64,000 nucleotides of DNA from Gordius sp. MW1. Its lineage: Eukaryota > Nematomorpha > Gordioida > Gordea > Gordiidae. Below, in pieces: positions 25,096 through 38,151 of this stretch (within the stretch, counting starts at the first letter, position 1; every line of letters begins with the position of its first letter). The translations under genes and the position numbers were made by a program. Below the pieces are notes generated by a model. The model saw only the letters and a list, made by a program, of their open reading frames with translations, had not been told where the DNA came from and did no database searches. The stretch is from positions 13,950,168 through 14,014,167 of the forward strand of contig OZ038531.1 in assembly GCA_964036665.1 (NCBI GenBank). The letters are read 5' to 3'.

Positions 25096-28000
25096 TGACA
25101 AAAGACAACGTTTTATTGTTGCGATTAGTTTGTTGTATCGCAACGTGAGTGCTTAATTTTTGATAACTGCTCTATGCGATCATGATTTCAAAGTAATAGT
25201 TTTTAGATTCTGATAAATTTTTACTTGGGATCTTAGAAACCACGTCTGAAAACGACAACTTTCATCGGATGAATACGGTTTAAAGAAAAATATGTGAAAA
25301 ATTTTGAGGCAAAAATATTTATTTTTTTCGATTCTATGTGAAAGAGCATGAAAAAATATATAAAAGTAAGCTAATTTGAGAATCCTATTATCCTCGATTG
25401 ACTTCCGAAAAGAGGTTTTAAGCTGCGAGAACTATCATTTTGACAAAAGACAACGTTTTATTGTTGCGATTAGTTTGTTGTATCGCAACGTGAGTGCTTA
25501 ATTTTTGAAAACTGCTCTATGCGATCATGATTTCAAAGTAATAGTTTTTAGATTCTGATAAATTTTTACTTGGGATCATAGAAACCACGTCTGAAAACGA
25601 CAACTTTCATCGGATGAATACGGTTCAAAGAAAAATATGTGAAAAATTTTGAGGTAAAAATATTTATTTTTTTCGATTTTATGTGAAAGAGCATGAAAAA
25701 ATATATAAAAGTAAGCCAATTTGAGAATCCTATTATCCTCGATTGACTTCCAAAAAGAGGTTTTAAGCTGCGAGAACTATCATTTTGACAAAAGACAACG
25801 TTTTATTGTTGCGATTAGTTGTTGTATCGCAACGTGAGTGCTTAATTTTTGAAAACTGCTCTATGCGATCATGATTTCAAAGTAATGGTTTTTAGATTCT
25901 GATAAGTTTTTACTTGGGATCATAGAAACCACGTCTGAAAACGACAACTTTCATCGGATGAATACGGTTCAAAGAAAAATATGTGAAAAATTTTGAGGTA
26001 AAAATATTTATTTTTTTCGATTCTATGTGAAAGAGCATGAATAAATATATAAAAGTAAGCCAATTTGAGAATCCTATTATCCTCGATTGACTTCCGAAAA
26101 GAGATTTTAAGCTGCGAGAACTATCATTTTGACAAAAGACAACGTTTTATTGTTGCGATTAGTTTGTTGTATCGCAACGTAGTGCTTAATTTTTGAAAAC
26201 TGCTCTATGCGATCATGATTTCAAAGTAATAGTTTTTAAATTCTGATAAATTTTTACTTGGGATCATAGAAACTACGTCTGAAAACGACAACTTTCATCG
26301 GATGAATACGGTTCAAAGAAAAATATGTGAAAAATATTGAGGTAAAAATATTTATTTTTTTCGATTCTATGTGAAAGAGCATGAAATAATATATAAAAGT
26401 AAGCCAATTTGAGAATCCTATTATCCTCGATTGACTTCCGAAAAGAGGTTTTAAGCTGCGAGAACTATCATTTTGACAAAAGACAACGTTTTATTGTTGC
26501 GATTAGTTTGTTGTATCGCAACGTAGTGCTTAATTTTTGGAAACTGCTCTATGCGATCATGATTTCAAAGTAATGGTTTTCAGATTCTGATAAATTTTTA
26601 CTTGGGATCATAGAAACCACGTCTGAAAACGACAACTTTCATCGGATGAATACGGTTCAAAGAAAAATATGTGAAAAATTTTGAGGTAAAAATATTTATT
26701 TTTTTCGATTCTATGTGAAGTAGCATGAAAGAATATATAAAAGTAAGCCAATTTGAGAATCCTATTATCCTCGATTGACTTCCGAAAAGAGGTTTTAAGC
26801 TGCGAGAACTATCATTTTGACAAAAGACAACGTTTTATTGTTGCGATTAGTTTGTTGTATCGCAACGTGAGTGCTTAATTTTTGAAAACTGCTCTATGCG
26901 ATCATGATTTTAAAGTAATAGTTTTTAGATTCTGATAAGTTTTTACATGGGATCATAGAAACCACGTCTGAAAACGAAAACTTTCATCGGATGAATACGG
27001 TTCAAAGAAAAATATGTGAAAAATTTTGAGGTAAAACTATTTATTTTTTTCATTCTATGTGAAAGAGCATGAAAAAATATATAAAAGTAAGCCAATTTGA
27101 GAATCCTATTATCCTCGATTGACTTCCGAAAAGAGATTTTAAGCTGCGAGAACTATCATTTTGACAAAAGACAACGTTTTATTGTTGCGATTAGTTTGTT
27201 GTATCGCAACGTAGTGCTTAATTTTTGAAAACTGCTCTATGCGATCATGATTTCAAAGTAATGGTTTTTAGATTCTGATAAATTTTTACTTGGGATCATA
27301 GAAACCACGTCTGAAAACGACAACTTTCATCGGATGAATACGGTTCAAAGAAAAATATGTGAAAAATTTTGAGGTAAAACTATTTATTTTTTTCATTCTA
27401 TGTGAAAGAGCATGAAAAAATATATAAAAGTAAGCCAATTTGAGAATCCTATTATCCTCGATTGACTTCCGAAAAGAGATTTTAAGCTGCGAGAACTATC
27501 ATTTTGACAAAAGACAACGTTTTATTGTTGCGATTAGTTTGTTGTATCGCAACGTGAGTGCTTAATTTTTGAAAACTGCTCTATGCGATCATGATTTCAA
27601 AGTAATAGTTTTTAGATTCTGATAAATTTTTACTTGGGATCATAGAAACCACGTCTGAAAACGACAACTTTCATCGGATGAATACGGTTCAAAGAAAAAT
27701 ATGTGAAAAATTTTGAGGTAAAACTATTTATTTTTTTCATTCTATGTGAAAGAGCATGAAAAAATATATAAAAGTAAGCCAATTTGAGAATCCTATTATC
27801 CTCGATTGACTTCCGAAAAGAGATTTTAAGCTGCGAGAACTATCATTTTGACAAAAGACAACGTTTTATTGTTGCGATTAGTTTGTTGTATCGCAACGTG
27901 AGTGCTTAATTTTTGAAAACTGCTCTATGCGATCATGATTTCAAAGTAATAATTTTTAGATTCTGATAAATTTTTACTTGGGATCATAGAAACCACGTCT

Positions 28001-29562
28001 GAAAACGACAACTTTCATCGGATGAATCCGGTTCAAAGAAAAATATGTGAAAAATTTTGAGGTAAAACTATTTATCTTTTTCATTCTATGTGAAAGAGCA
28101 TGAAAAAATATATAAAAGTAAGCCAATTTGAGAATCCTATTATCCTCGATTGACTTCCGAAAAGAGATTTTAAGCTGCGAGAACTATCATTTTGACAAAA
28201 GACAACGTTTTATTGTTGCGATTAGTTTGTTGTATCGCAACGTTAGTGCTTAATTTTTGAAAACTGCTCTATGCGATCATGATTTCAAAGTAATAGTTTT
28301 TAGATTCTGATAAATTTTTACTTGGGATCATAGAAACCACGTCTGAAAACGACAACTTTCATCGGATGAATACGGTTCAAAGAAAAATATGTGAAAAATT
28401 TTGAGGTAAAAATAGTTATTTTTTTCGATTTTATGTGAAAGAGCATGAAAAAATATATAAAAGTAAGCCAATTTGAGAATCCTATTATCCTCGATTGACT
28501 TCCAAAAAGAGGTTTTAAGCTGCGAGAACTATCATTTTGACAAAAGACAACGTTTTATTGTTGCGATTAGTTTGTTGTATCGCAACGTGAGTGCTTAATT
28601 TTTGAAAACTGCTCTATGCGATCATGATTTCAAAGTAATGGTTTTTAGATTCTGATAAGTTTTTACTTGGGATCATAGAAACCACGTCTGAAAACGACAA
28701 CTTTCATCGGATGAATACGGTTCAAAGAAAAATATGTGAAAAATTTTGAGGTAAAAATATTTATTTTTTTCGATTCTATGTGAAAGAGCATGAAAAAATA
28801 TATAAAAGTAAGCCAATTTGAGAATCCTATTATCCTCGATTGACTTCCAAAAAGAGGTTTTAAGCTGCGAGAACTATCATTTTGACAAAAGACAACGTTT
28901 TATTGTTGCGATTAGTTTGTTGTATCGCAACGTGAGTGCTTAATTTTTGAAAACTGCTCTATGCGATCATGATTTCAAAGTAATAGTTTTTAGATTCTGA
29001 TAAATTTTTACTTGGGATCTTAGAAACGTCTGAAAACGACAACTTTTATCGGATGAATACGGTTTAAAGAAAAATATGTGAAAAATTTTGAGGCAAAATA
29101 TTTATTTTTTTCGATTCTATGTGAAAGAGCATGAAAAAATATATAAAAGTAAGCCAATTTGAGAATCCTATTATCCTCGATTGACTTCCGAAAAGAGGTT
29201 TTAAGCTGCGAGAACTATCATTTTGACAAAAGACAATTATTGTTGCGATTAGTTTGTTGTATCGCAACGTGAGTGCTTAATTTTTGAAAACTGCTCTATG
29301 CGATCATGATTTCAAAGTAATGGTTTTTAGATTCTGATAAATTTTTACTTGGGATCATAGAAACCACGTCTGAAAACAACAACTTTCATCGGATGAATAC
29401 TTCAAAGAAAAATATGTGAAAAATTTTGAGGTAAAAATATTTATTTTTTTCGATTCTATGAGAAAGAGCATGAAAAAATATATAAAAGTAAGCCAATTTG
29501 AGAATCCTATTATCCTCGATTGACTTCCGAAAAGAGGTTTTAAGCTGCGAGAACTATCATTT
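25096..29562 (+). repeat. 13-monomer HOR copy
   Basis: This is the short version of the segment D HOR, without the four-monomer duplication. Compared with the copy at 22000-25095 it carries a few single-base differences. It also carries small deletions near its 3' end, in the monomers at 28883 (341 bp) and 29224 (339 bp). Downstream of about 29.7 kb the correspondence stops. Confidence 0.8.
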
Positions 29563-31277
29563 TGACAAAAGACAACGTTTTATTGTTGCGATTAGTTTGT
29601 TGTATCGCAACGTGAGTGCTTAATTTTTGAAAACTGCTCTATGCGATCATGATTTCAAAGTAATAGTTTTTAGATTCTGATAAATTTTTACTTGGGATCT
29701 TAGAAACCACGTCTGAAAACGACAACTCGTCGGATGAATACGGTTCAAAGAAAAATATGTGAAAGATTTTGAGGTTAAAATATTTATTTTTTTCGATTCT
29801 ATGTGAAAGAGCATGAAAAAATATATAAAAGTAAGCCAATTTGAGAATCCTATTATCCTCGATTGACTTCCAAAAAGAGGTTTTAAGCTGCAAGAACTAT
29901 CATTTTGACAAAAGACAACGTTTTATTGTTGCGATTAGTTTGTTGTATCGCAACGTGAGTGCTTAATTTTTGAAAACTGCTCTATGCGATCATGATTTCA
30001 AAGTAATGGTTTTTAGATTCTGATAAATTTTTACTTGGGATCATAGAAACCACGTCTGAAAACAACAACTTTCATCGGATGAATACTTCAAAGAAAAATA
30101 TGTGAAAAATTTTGAGGTAAAAATATTTATTTTTTTCGATTCTATGTGAAAGAGCATGAAAAAATATATAAAAGTAAGCCAATTTGAGAATCCTATTATC
30201 CTCGATTGACTTCCGAAAAGAGGTTTTAAGCTGCGAGAACTATCATTTTGACCAAAGACAACGTTTTATTGTTGCGATTAGTTTGTTGTATCGCAACGTA
30301 GTGCTTAATTTTTGAAAACTGCTCTATGCGATCATGATTTCAAAGTAATAGTTTTTAGATTCTGATAAATTTTTACTTGGGATCATAGAAACCACGTCTG
30401 AAAACGACAACTCATCGGATGAATACGGTTCAAAGAAAAATATGTGAAAGATTTTGAGGTTAAAATATTTATTTTTTTCGATTCTATGTGAAAGAGCATG
30501 AAAAAATATATAAAAGTAAGCCAATTTGAGAATCCTATTATACTCGATTGACTTCCGAAAAGAGGTTTTAAGCTGCGAGAACTATCATTTTGACAAAAGA
30601 CAACGTTTTATTGTTGCGATTAGTTTGTTGTATCGCAACGTGAGTGCTTAATTTTTCAAAACTGCTCTTGGCGATCATGATTTCAAAGTAATAGTTTTTA
30701 AATTCTGATAAATTTTTACTTGGGATCATAGAAACCACGTCTGAAAACGACAACTTTCATCGGATGAATACGGTTCAAAGGAAAATATGTGAAAAATTTT
30801 GAGGTACAAATATTTATTTTTTTTTCTATGTGAAAGAGCATGAAAAAATATATAAAAGTAAGCTAATTTGAGAATCCTATTATCCTCGATTGACTTCCGA
30901 AAAGAGGTTTTAAGCTGCGAGAACTATCATTTTGACAAAAGACAACGTTTTATTGTTGCGATTAGTTTGTTGTATCGCAACGTGAGTGCTTAACTTTTGA
31001 AAACTGCTCTAAGCGATCATGATTTCAAAGTAGTAGTTTTTAGATTCTGATAAATTTTTACTTGGGATCATAGAAACCACGTCTGAAAACGACAACTTTC
31101 ATCGGATGAATACGGTTCAAAGAAAAATATGTGAAAAATTTTGAGGCAAAAATATTTATTTTTTTCAATTCTATGTGAAAGAGCATGAAAAAATATATAA
31201 AAGTAAGCCAATTTGAGAATCCTATTATCCTCGATTGACTTCCGAAAAGAGGTTTTAAGCTGCAAGAACTATCATTT

Positions 31278-34200
31278 TGACAAAAGACAACGTTTTATTG
31301 TTGCGATTAGTTTGTTGTATCGCAAAGTGAGTGCTTAATTTTTGAAAACTGCTCTATGCGATCATGATTTCAAAGTAGTAGTTTTTAGATTATGATAAAT
31401 TTTTACTTGGGATCATAGAAACCACGTCTGAAAACGACAACTTTCATCGGATGAATACGGTTCAAAGAAAAATATGTGAAAAATTTTGAGGCAAAAATAT
31501 TTATTTTTTTCGATTCTATGTGAAAGAGCATGAAAAAACATATAAAAGTAAGCCAATTGGAGAATCCTATTATCCTCGATTGAATTCCGAAAAGAGGTTT
31601 TAAGCTGCGAGAACTATCATTTTGACAAAAGAAACGTTTATTGTTGCGATTAGTTTGTTGTATCGCAACGTGAGTGCTTAATTTTTGAAAACTGCTCTAT
31701 GCGATCATGATTTCAAAGTAATAGTTTTTAAATTCTGATAAATTTTTACTTGGGATCATAGAAACCACGTCTGAAAACGTCAACTTTCATCGGATGAATA
31801 CGGTTCAAAGAAAAATATGTGAAAAATTTTGAGGTAAAAATATATATTTTTTTCGATTCTATGTAAAAGAGCATGAAAAAATATATAAAAGTAAGCCAAT
31901 TTGAGAATCCTATTATCCTCGATTGACTTCCTAAAAGAGGTTTTAAGCTGCGAGAACTATCATTTTGACAAAAGACAACGTTTTATTGTTGCGATTAGTT
32001 TGTTGTATCGCAACGTGAGTGCTTAATTTTTGAAAACTGCTCTATGCGATCATGATTTCAAAGTAGTAGTTTTTAGATTATGATAAATTTTTACTTGGGA
32101 TCATAGAAACCACGTCTGAAAACGACAACTTTCATCGGATGAATACGGTTCAAAGAAAAATATGTGAAAATTTTGAGGTAAAAATATTTATTTTTTTCGA
32201 TTCTATGTGAAAGAGCATGAAAAAATATATAAAAGTAAGCCAATTTGAGAATCCTATTATCCTCGATTGACTTCCGAAAAGAGGTTTTAAGCTGCGAGAA
32301 CTATCATTTTGACAAAAGACAACGTTTTATTGTTGCGATTAGTTTGTTGTATCGCAACGTGAGTGCTTAATTTTTGAAAACTGCTCTATGCGATCATGAT
32401 TTCAAAGTAATAGTTTTTAAATTCTGATAAATTTTTACTTGGGTTCATAGAAACCACGTCTGAAAACGACAACTTTCATCGGATGAATACGGTTCAAAGA
32501 AAAATATGTGAAAAGTTTTGAGGTAAAAATATTTATTTTTTTCGATACTATATAAAAGAGCATGAAAAAATATATAAAAGTAAGCCAATTTGAGAATCCT
32601 ATTATCCTCGATTGACTTCCGAAAAGAGGTTTTAAGCTGCGAGAACTATCATTTTGACAAAAGACAACGTTTTATTGTTGCGATTAGTTTGTTGTATCGC
32701 AACGTAGTGCTTAATTTTTGAAAACTGCTCTATGCGATCATGATTTCAAAGTAATAGTTTTTAGATTCTGATAAATTTTTACTTGGGATCATAGAAACCA
32801 CGTCTGAAAACGACAACTCATCGGATGAATACGGTTCAAAGAAAAATATGTGAAAGATTTTGAGGTTAAAATATTTATTTTTTTCGATTCTATGTGAAAG
32901 AGCATGAAAAAATATATAAAAGTAAGCCAATTTGAGAATCCTATTATACTCGATTGACTTCCGAAAAGAGGTTTTAAGCTGCGAGAACTATCATTTTGAC
33001 AAAAGACAACGTTTTATTGTTGCGATTAGTTTGTTGTATCGCAAAGTGAGTGCTTAATTTTTGAAAACTGCTCTATGCGATCATGATTTCAAAGTAGTAG
33101 TTTTTAGATTATGATAAATTTTTACTTGGGATCATAGAAACCACGTCTGAAAACGACAACTTTCATCGGATGAATACGGTTCAAAGAAAAATATGTGAAA
33201 AATTTTGAGGCAAAAATATTTATTTTTTTCGATTCTATGTGAAAGAGCATGAAAAAACATATAAAAGTAAGCCAATTGGAGAATCCTATTATCCTCGATT
33301 GAATTCCGAAAAGAGGTTTTAAGCTGCGAGAACTATCATTTTGACAAAAGAAACGTTTATTGTTGCGATTAGTTTGTTGTATCGCAACGTGAGTGCTTAA
33401 TTTTTGAAAACTGCTCTATGCGATCATGATTTCAAAGTAATAGTTTTTAAATTCTGATAAATTTTTACTTGGGATCATAGAAACCACGTCTGAAAACGTC
33501 AACATCGGATGAATACGGTTCAAAGAAAAATATGTGAAAAATTTTGAGGTAAAAATATATATTTTTTTCGATTCTATGTGAAAGAGCATGAAAAAATATA
33601 TAAAAGTAAGCCAATTTGAGAATCCTATTATTCTCGATTGACTTCCTAAAAGAGGTTTTAAGCTGCGAGAACTATCATTTTGACAAAAGACAACGTTTTA
33701 TTGTTGCGATTAGTTTGTTGTATCGCAACGTGAGTGCTTAATTTTTGAAAACTGCTCTATGCGATCATGATTTCAAAGTAGTAGTTTTTAGATTATGATA
33801 AATTTTTACTTGGGATCATAGAAACCACGTCTGAAAACGACAACTTTCATCGGATGAATACGGTTCAAAGAAAAATATGTGAAAATTTTGAGGTAAAAAT
33901 ATTTATTTTTTTCGATTCTATGTGAAAGAGCATGAAAAAATATATAAAAGTAAGCCAATTTGAGAATCCTATTATCCTCGATTGACTTCCGAAAAGAGGT
34001 TTTAAGCTGCGAGAACTATCATTTTGACAAAAGACAACGTTTTATTGTTGCGATTAGTTTGTTGTATCGCAACGTGAGTGCTTAATTTTTGAAAACTGCT
34101 CTATGCGATCATGATTTCAAAGTAATAGTTTTTAAATTCTGATAAATTTTTACTTGGGTTCATAGAAACCACGTCTGAAAACGACAACTTTCATCGGATG

Positions 34201-34369
34201 AATACGGTTCAAAGAAAAATATGTGAAAAGTTTTGAGGTAAAAATATTTATTTTTTTCGATTCTATATAAAAGAGCATGAAAAAATATATAAAAGTAAGC
34301 CAATTTGAGAATCCTATTATCCTCGATTGACTTCCGAAAAGAGGTTTTAAGCTGCGAGAACTATCATTT
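31278..34369 (+). repeat. Four-monomer duplication with intervening monomer
   Basis: Monomers at 31278, 31623, 31966 and 32310 match those at 32997, 33342, 33681 and 34025 by CGCAAAGTG, TTATGATAAAT, the shortened GAAACGTTTATTG, CTTCCTAAAAG and TTGGGTTCATAG. The last marker is offset by 1,715 bp. The separating monomer (32655-32996) nearly duplicates the one at 30249-30590, sharing AACTCATCGG and TATTATACTCG. The ancestral duplicated unit was therefore probably five monomers. Confidence 0.83.
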
Positions 34370-37300
34370 TGACAAAAGACAACGTTTTATTGTTGCGATT
34401 TGTTTGTTGTATCGCAACGTGAGTGCTTAATTTTTGAAAACTGCTCTATGCGATCATGATTTCAAAGTAATAGTTTTTAGATTCTGATAAATTTTTACTT
34501 GGGATCATAGAAACCACGTCTGAAAACGACAACTTTCATCGGATGAATACGGTTCAAAGAAAAATATGTGAAAAATTTTGAGGCAAAAATATTTATTTTT
34601 TTCGATTCTATGTGAAAGAGCATGAAAAAACATATAAAAGTAAGCCAATTGGAGAATCCTATTATCCTCGATTGACTTCCGAAAAGAGGTTTTAAGCTGC
34701 AAGAACTATCATTTTGACAAAAGAAACATTTATTGTTGCGATTAGTTTGTTGTATCGCAACGTGAATGCTTAATTTTTGAAAACTGCTCTATGCGATCAT
34801 GATTTCAAAGTAATAGTTTTTAAATTCTGATAAATTTTTACTTGGGATCATAGAAACCACGTCTGAAAACGTCAACTTTCATCGGATGAATACGGTTCAA
34901 AGAAAAATATGTGAAAAATTTTGAGGTAAAAATATTTATTTTTTTCAATTCTATGTGAAAGAGCATAAAAAAATATATAAAAGTAAGCCAATTTGAGAAT
35001 CCTATTATCCTCGATTGACTTCCGAAAAGAGGTTTTAAGCTGCGAGAACTATCATTTTGACAAAAGACAACGTTTTATTGTTGCGATTAGTTTGTTGTAT
35101 CGCAACGTGAGTGCTTAATTTTTGAAAACTGCTCTATGCGATCATGATTTCAAAGTAGTAGTTTTTAGATTATGATAAATTTTTACTTGGGATCATAGAA
35201 ACCACGTCTGAAAACGACAACTTTCATCGGATGAATACGGTTCAAAGAAAAATATGTGAAAAATTTTGAGGCAAAAATATTTATTTTTTTCGATTCTATG
35301 TGAAAGAGCATGAAAAAACATATAAAAGTAAGCCAATTGGAGAATCCTATTATCCTCGATTGACTTCCGAAAAGAGGTTTTAAGCTGCGAGAACTATCAT
35401 TTTGACATAAGAAACGTTTATTGTTGCGATTAGTTTGTTGTATCGCAACGTGAGTGCTTAATTTTTGAAAACTGCTCTATGCGATCATGATTTCAAACTA
35501 ATAGTTTTTAAATTCTGATAAATTTTTACTTGGGATCATAGAAACCACGTCTGAAAACGTCAACTTTCATCGGATGAATACGGTTCAAAGAAAAATATGT
35601 GAAAAATTTTGAGGTAAAAAAATTTATTTTTTTCGATTCTATGTGAAAGAGCATGAAAAAATATATAAAAGTAAGCCAATTTGAGAATCCTATTATCCTC
35701 GATTGACTCCCGAAAAGAGGTTAGCTGCGAGAACTATCATTTTGACAAAAGACAACGTTTTATTGTTGCGATTAGTTTGTTGTATCGCAACGTGAGTGCT
35801 TAATTTTTGAAAACTGCTCTATGCGATCATGATTTCAAAGTAGTAGTTTTTAGATTCTGATAAATTTTTACTTGGGATCATAGAAACCACGTCTGAAAAC
35901 GACAACTTTCATCGGATGAATACGGTTCAAAGAAAAATATGTGAAAAATTTTGAGGCAAAAATATTTATATTTTTCGATTCTATGTGAAGGAGCATGAAA
36001 AAATATATAAAAGTAAGCCAATTGGAGAATCCTATTATCCTCGATTGACTTCCGAAAAGAGGTTTTAAGCTGCGAGAACTATCATTTTGACAAAAGAAAC
36101 GTTTATTGTTGCGATTAGTTTGTTGTAGCGCAACGTGAGTGCTTAATTTTTGAAAACTGCTCTATGCGATCATGATTTCAAAGTAATAGTTTTTAAATTC
36201 TGATAAATTTTTACTTGGGATCATAGAAACCACGTCTGAAAACGTCAACTTTCATCGGATGAATACGGTTCAAAGAAAAATATGTGAAAATCTTTGAGGT
36301 AAAAATATTTATTTTTTTCAATTCTATGTGAAAGAGCATGAAAAAATATATAAAAGTAAGCCAATTTGAGAATCCTATTATTCTCGATTGACTTCCGAAA
36401 AGAGGTTTTAAGCTGCGAGAACTATCATTTTGACAAAAGACAACGATTTATTTTTGCGATTAGTTTATTGTATCGCAACGTAAGTGCTTAATTTTTGAAA
36501 ACTGCTCTATGCAATCATGATTTCAAAGTAGTAGTTTTTAGATTCTGATAAATTTTTACTTGGGATCTTAGAAACCACGTCTGAAAACGACAACTTTCAT
36601 CGGATGAATACGGTTCAAAGAAAAATATGTGAAAAATTTTGAGGCAAAAATATTTATTTTTTTCGATTCTATGTGAAAGAGCATGAAAAAATATATAAAA
36701 GTAAGCCAATTTGAGAATCCTATTATCCTCGATTGACTTCCGAAAAGAGGTTTTAAGCTGCGAGAACTATCATTTTGACAAAAGACAACGTTTTATTGTT
36801 GCGATTAGTTTGTTGTATCGCAACGTAGTGCTTAATTTTTGAAAACTGCTCTATGCGATCATGATTTCAAAGTAGTAGTTTTTAGATTCTGATAAATTTT
36901 TACTTGGGATCATAGAAACCACGTCTGAAAACGACAACTTTCATCGGATGAATACGGTTCAAAGAAAAATATGTGAAAGATTTTGAGGTTAAAATATTTA
37001 TTTTTTTCGATTCTATGTGAAAGAGCATGAAAAAATATATAAAAGTAAGCCAATTTGAGAATCCTATTATCCTCGATTGACTTCCGAAAAGAGGTTTTAA
37101 GCTGCGAGAACTATCATTTTTACAAAAGACAACGTTTTATTGTTGCGATTAGTTTGTTGTATCGCAACGTTCGTGCTTAATTTTTGAAAACTGCTCTATG
37201 CAATCATGATTTCAAAGTAGTAGTTTTTAGATTCTGATAAATTTTGACTTGGGATCATAGAAACCACGTCTGAAAACGACAACTTTCATCGGATGAATAC

Positions 37301-37807
37301 GGTTCAAAGAAAAATATGTGAAAAATTTTAAGGCAAAAATATTTATTTTTTTCCATTCTATGTGAAAGAGCATGAAAAAATATATAAAAGTAAGCCAATT
37401 GGAGAATCCTATTATCCTCGATTGACTTCCGAAAAGAGGTTTTAAGCTGCGAGAACTATCATTTTGACAAAAGAAACGTTTATTGTTGCGATTAGTTTGT
37501 TGTATCGCAACGTGAGTGCTTAATTTTTGAAAACTGCTCTATGCGATCATGATTTCAAAGTAATAGTTTTTAAATTTTGATAAATTTTTACTTGGGATCA
37601 TAGAAACCACGTCTGAAAACGACAACTTTCATCGGATGAATACGGTTCAAAGAAAAATATGTGAAAAATTTTGAGGTAAATTAATTTATTTTTTTCGAGT
37701 CTATGTGAAAGAGCATGAAAAAATATATAAAAGTAAGCCAATTTGAGAATCCTTTTATCCTCGATTGACTTCCGAAAAGAGGTATTAAGCTGCGAGAACT
37801 ATCATTT

Positions 37808-38151
37808 TGACAAAAGACAACGTTTTATTGTTGCGATTAGTTTGTTGTATCGCAACGTGAGTGCTTAATTTTTGAAAACTGCTCTATGCGATCATGATTT
37901 CAAAGTAATAGTTTTTAGATTCTGATAAATTTTTACTTGGGATCATAGAAACCACGTCTGAAAACGACAACTTTCATCGGATGAATACGGTTCAAAGAAA
38001 AATATGTGAAAAATTTTGAGGTAAAAATATTTATTTTTTTCGATTCTATGTGAAAGAGCATGAAAAATATATAAAAGTAAGCCAATTTGAGAATCCTATT
38101 ATCCTCGATTGACTTCCGAAAAGAGGTTTTAAGCTGCGAGAACTATCATTT
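37808..38151 (+). repeat. Exemplar near-consensus monomer
   Basis: I use this 344-bp copy as a reference because it carries the majority base at nearly every position I compared. It has intact GTTGCGAT/ATCGCAAC arms, GTGAGTGC, AATAGTTTTTAG, GATCATAG, TTCATCGGATGAA, GAGGTAAAAATA and TATATAAAAG. One A is missing from the A-run before the TATA-like motif. Confidence 0.8.

Larger units (their letters stand above)
19246..29562 (+). repeat. Array segment D: 17-mer/13-mer HOR region
   Basis: Monomers start at 19246, 19591, 19936, 20281, 20625, 20969, 21313, 21656, 22000, 22344, 22688, 23031, 23375, 23719, 24064, 24409, 24753, 25096, 25441, 25786, 26130, 26474, 26818, 27162, 27505, 27849, 28193, 28538, 28883 and 29224. 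The order from 19246 restarts at 25096 (5,850 bp, 17 monomers). From 22000 the match to 26474 has an offset of 4,474 bp (13 monomers). The difference is one 1,375-bp tandem duplication inside the first copy. Shared private markers include TTTTACATGGG, GAATCCGG, ACTTTTATCGG and AATACTTCAAAG. Confidence 0.9.

Noticed and set aside
37120-37130. TTTTTACAAAAGAC monomer start as an insertion boundary
   Set aside because: It is a single G-to-T change in the usual TTTTGACAAAAG, with normal sequence and spacing on both sides.
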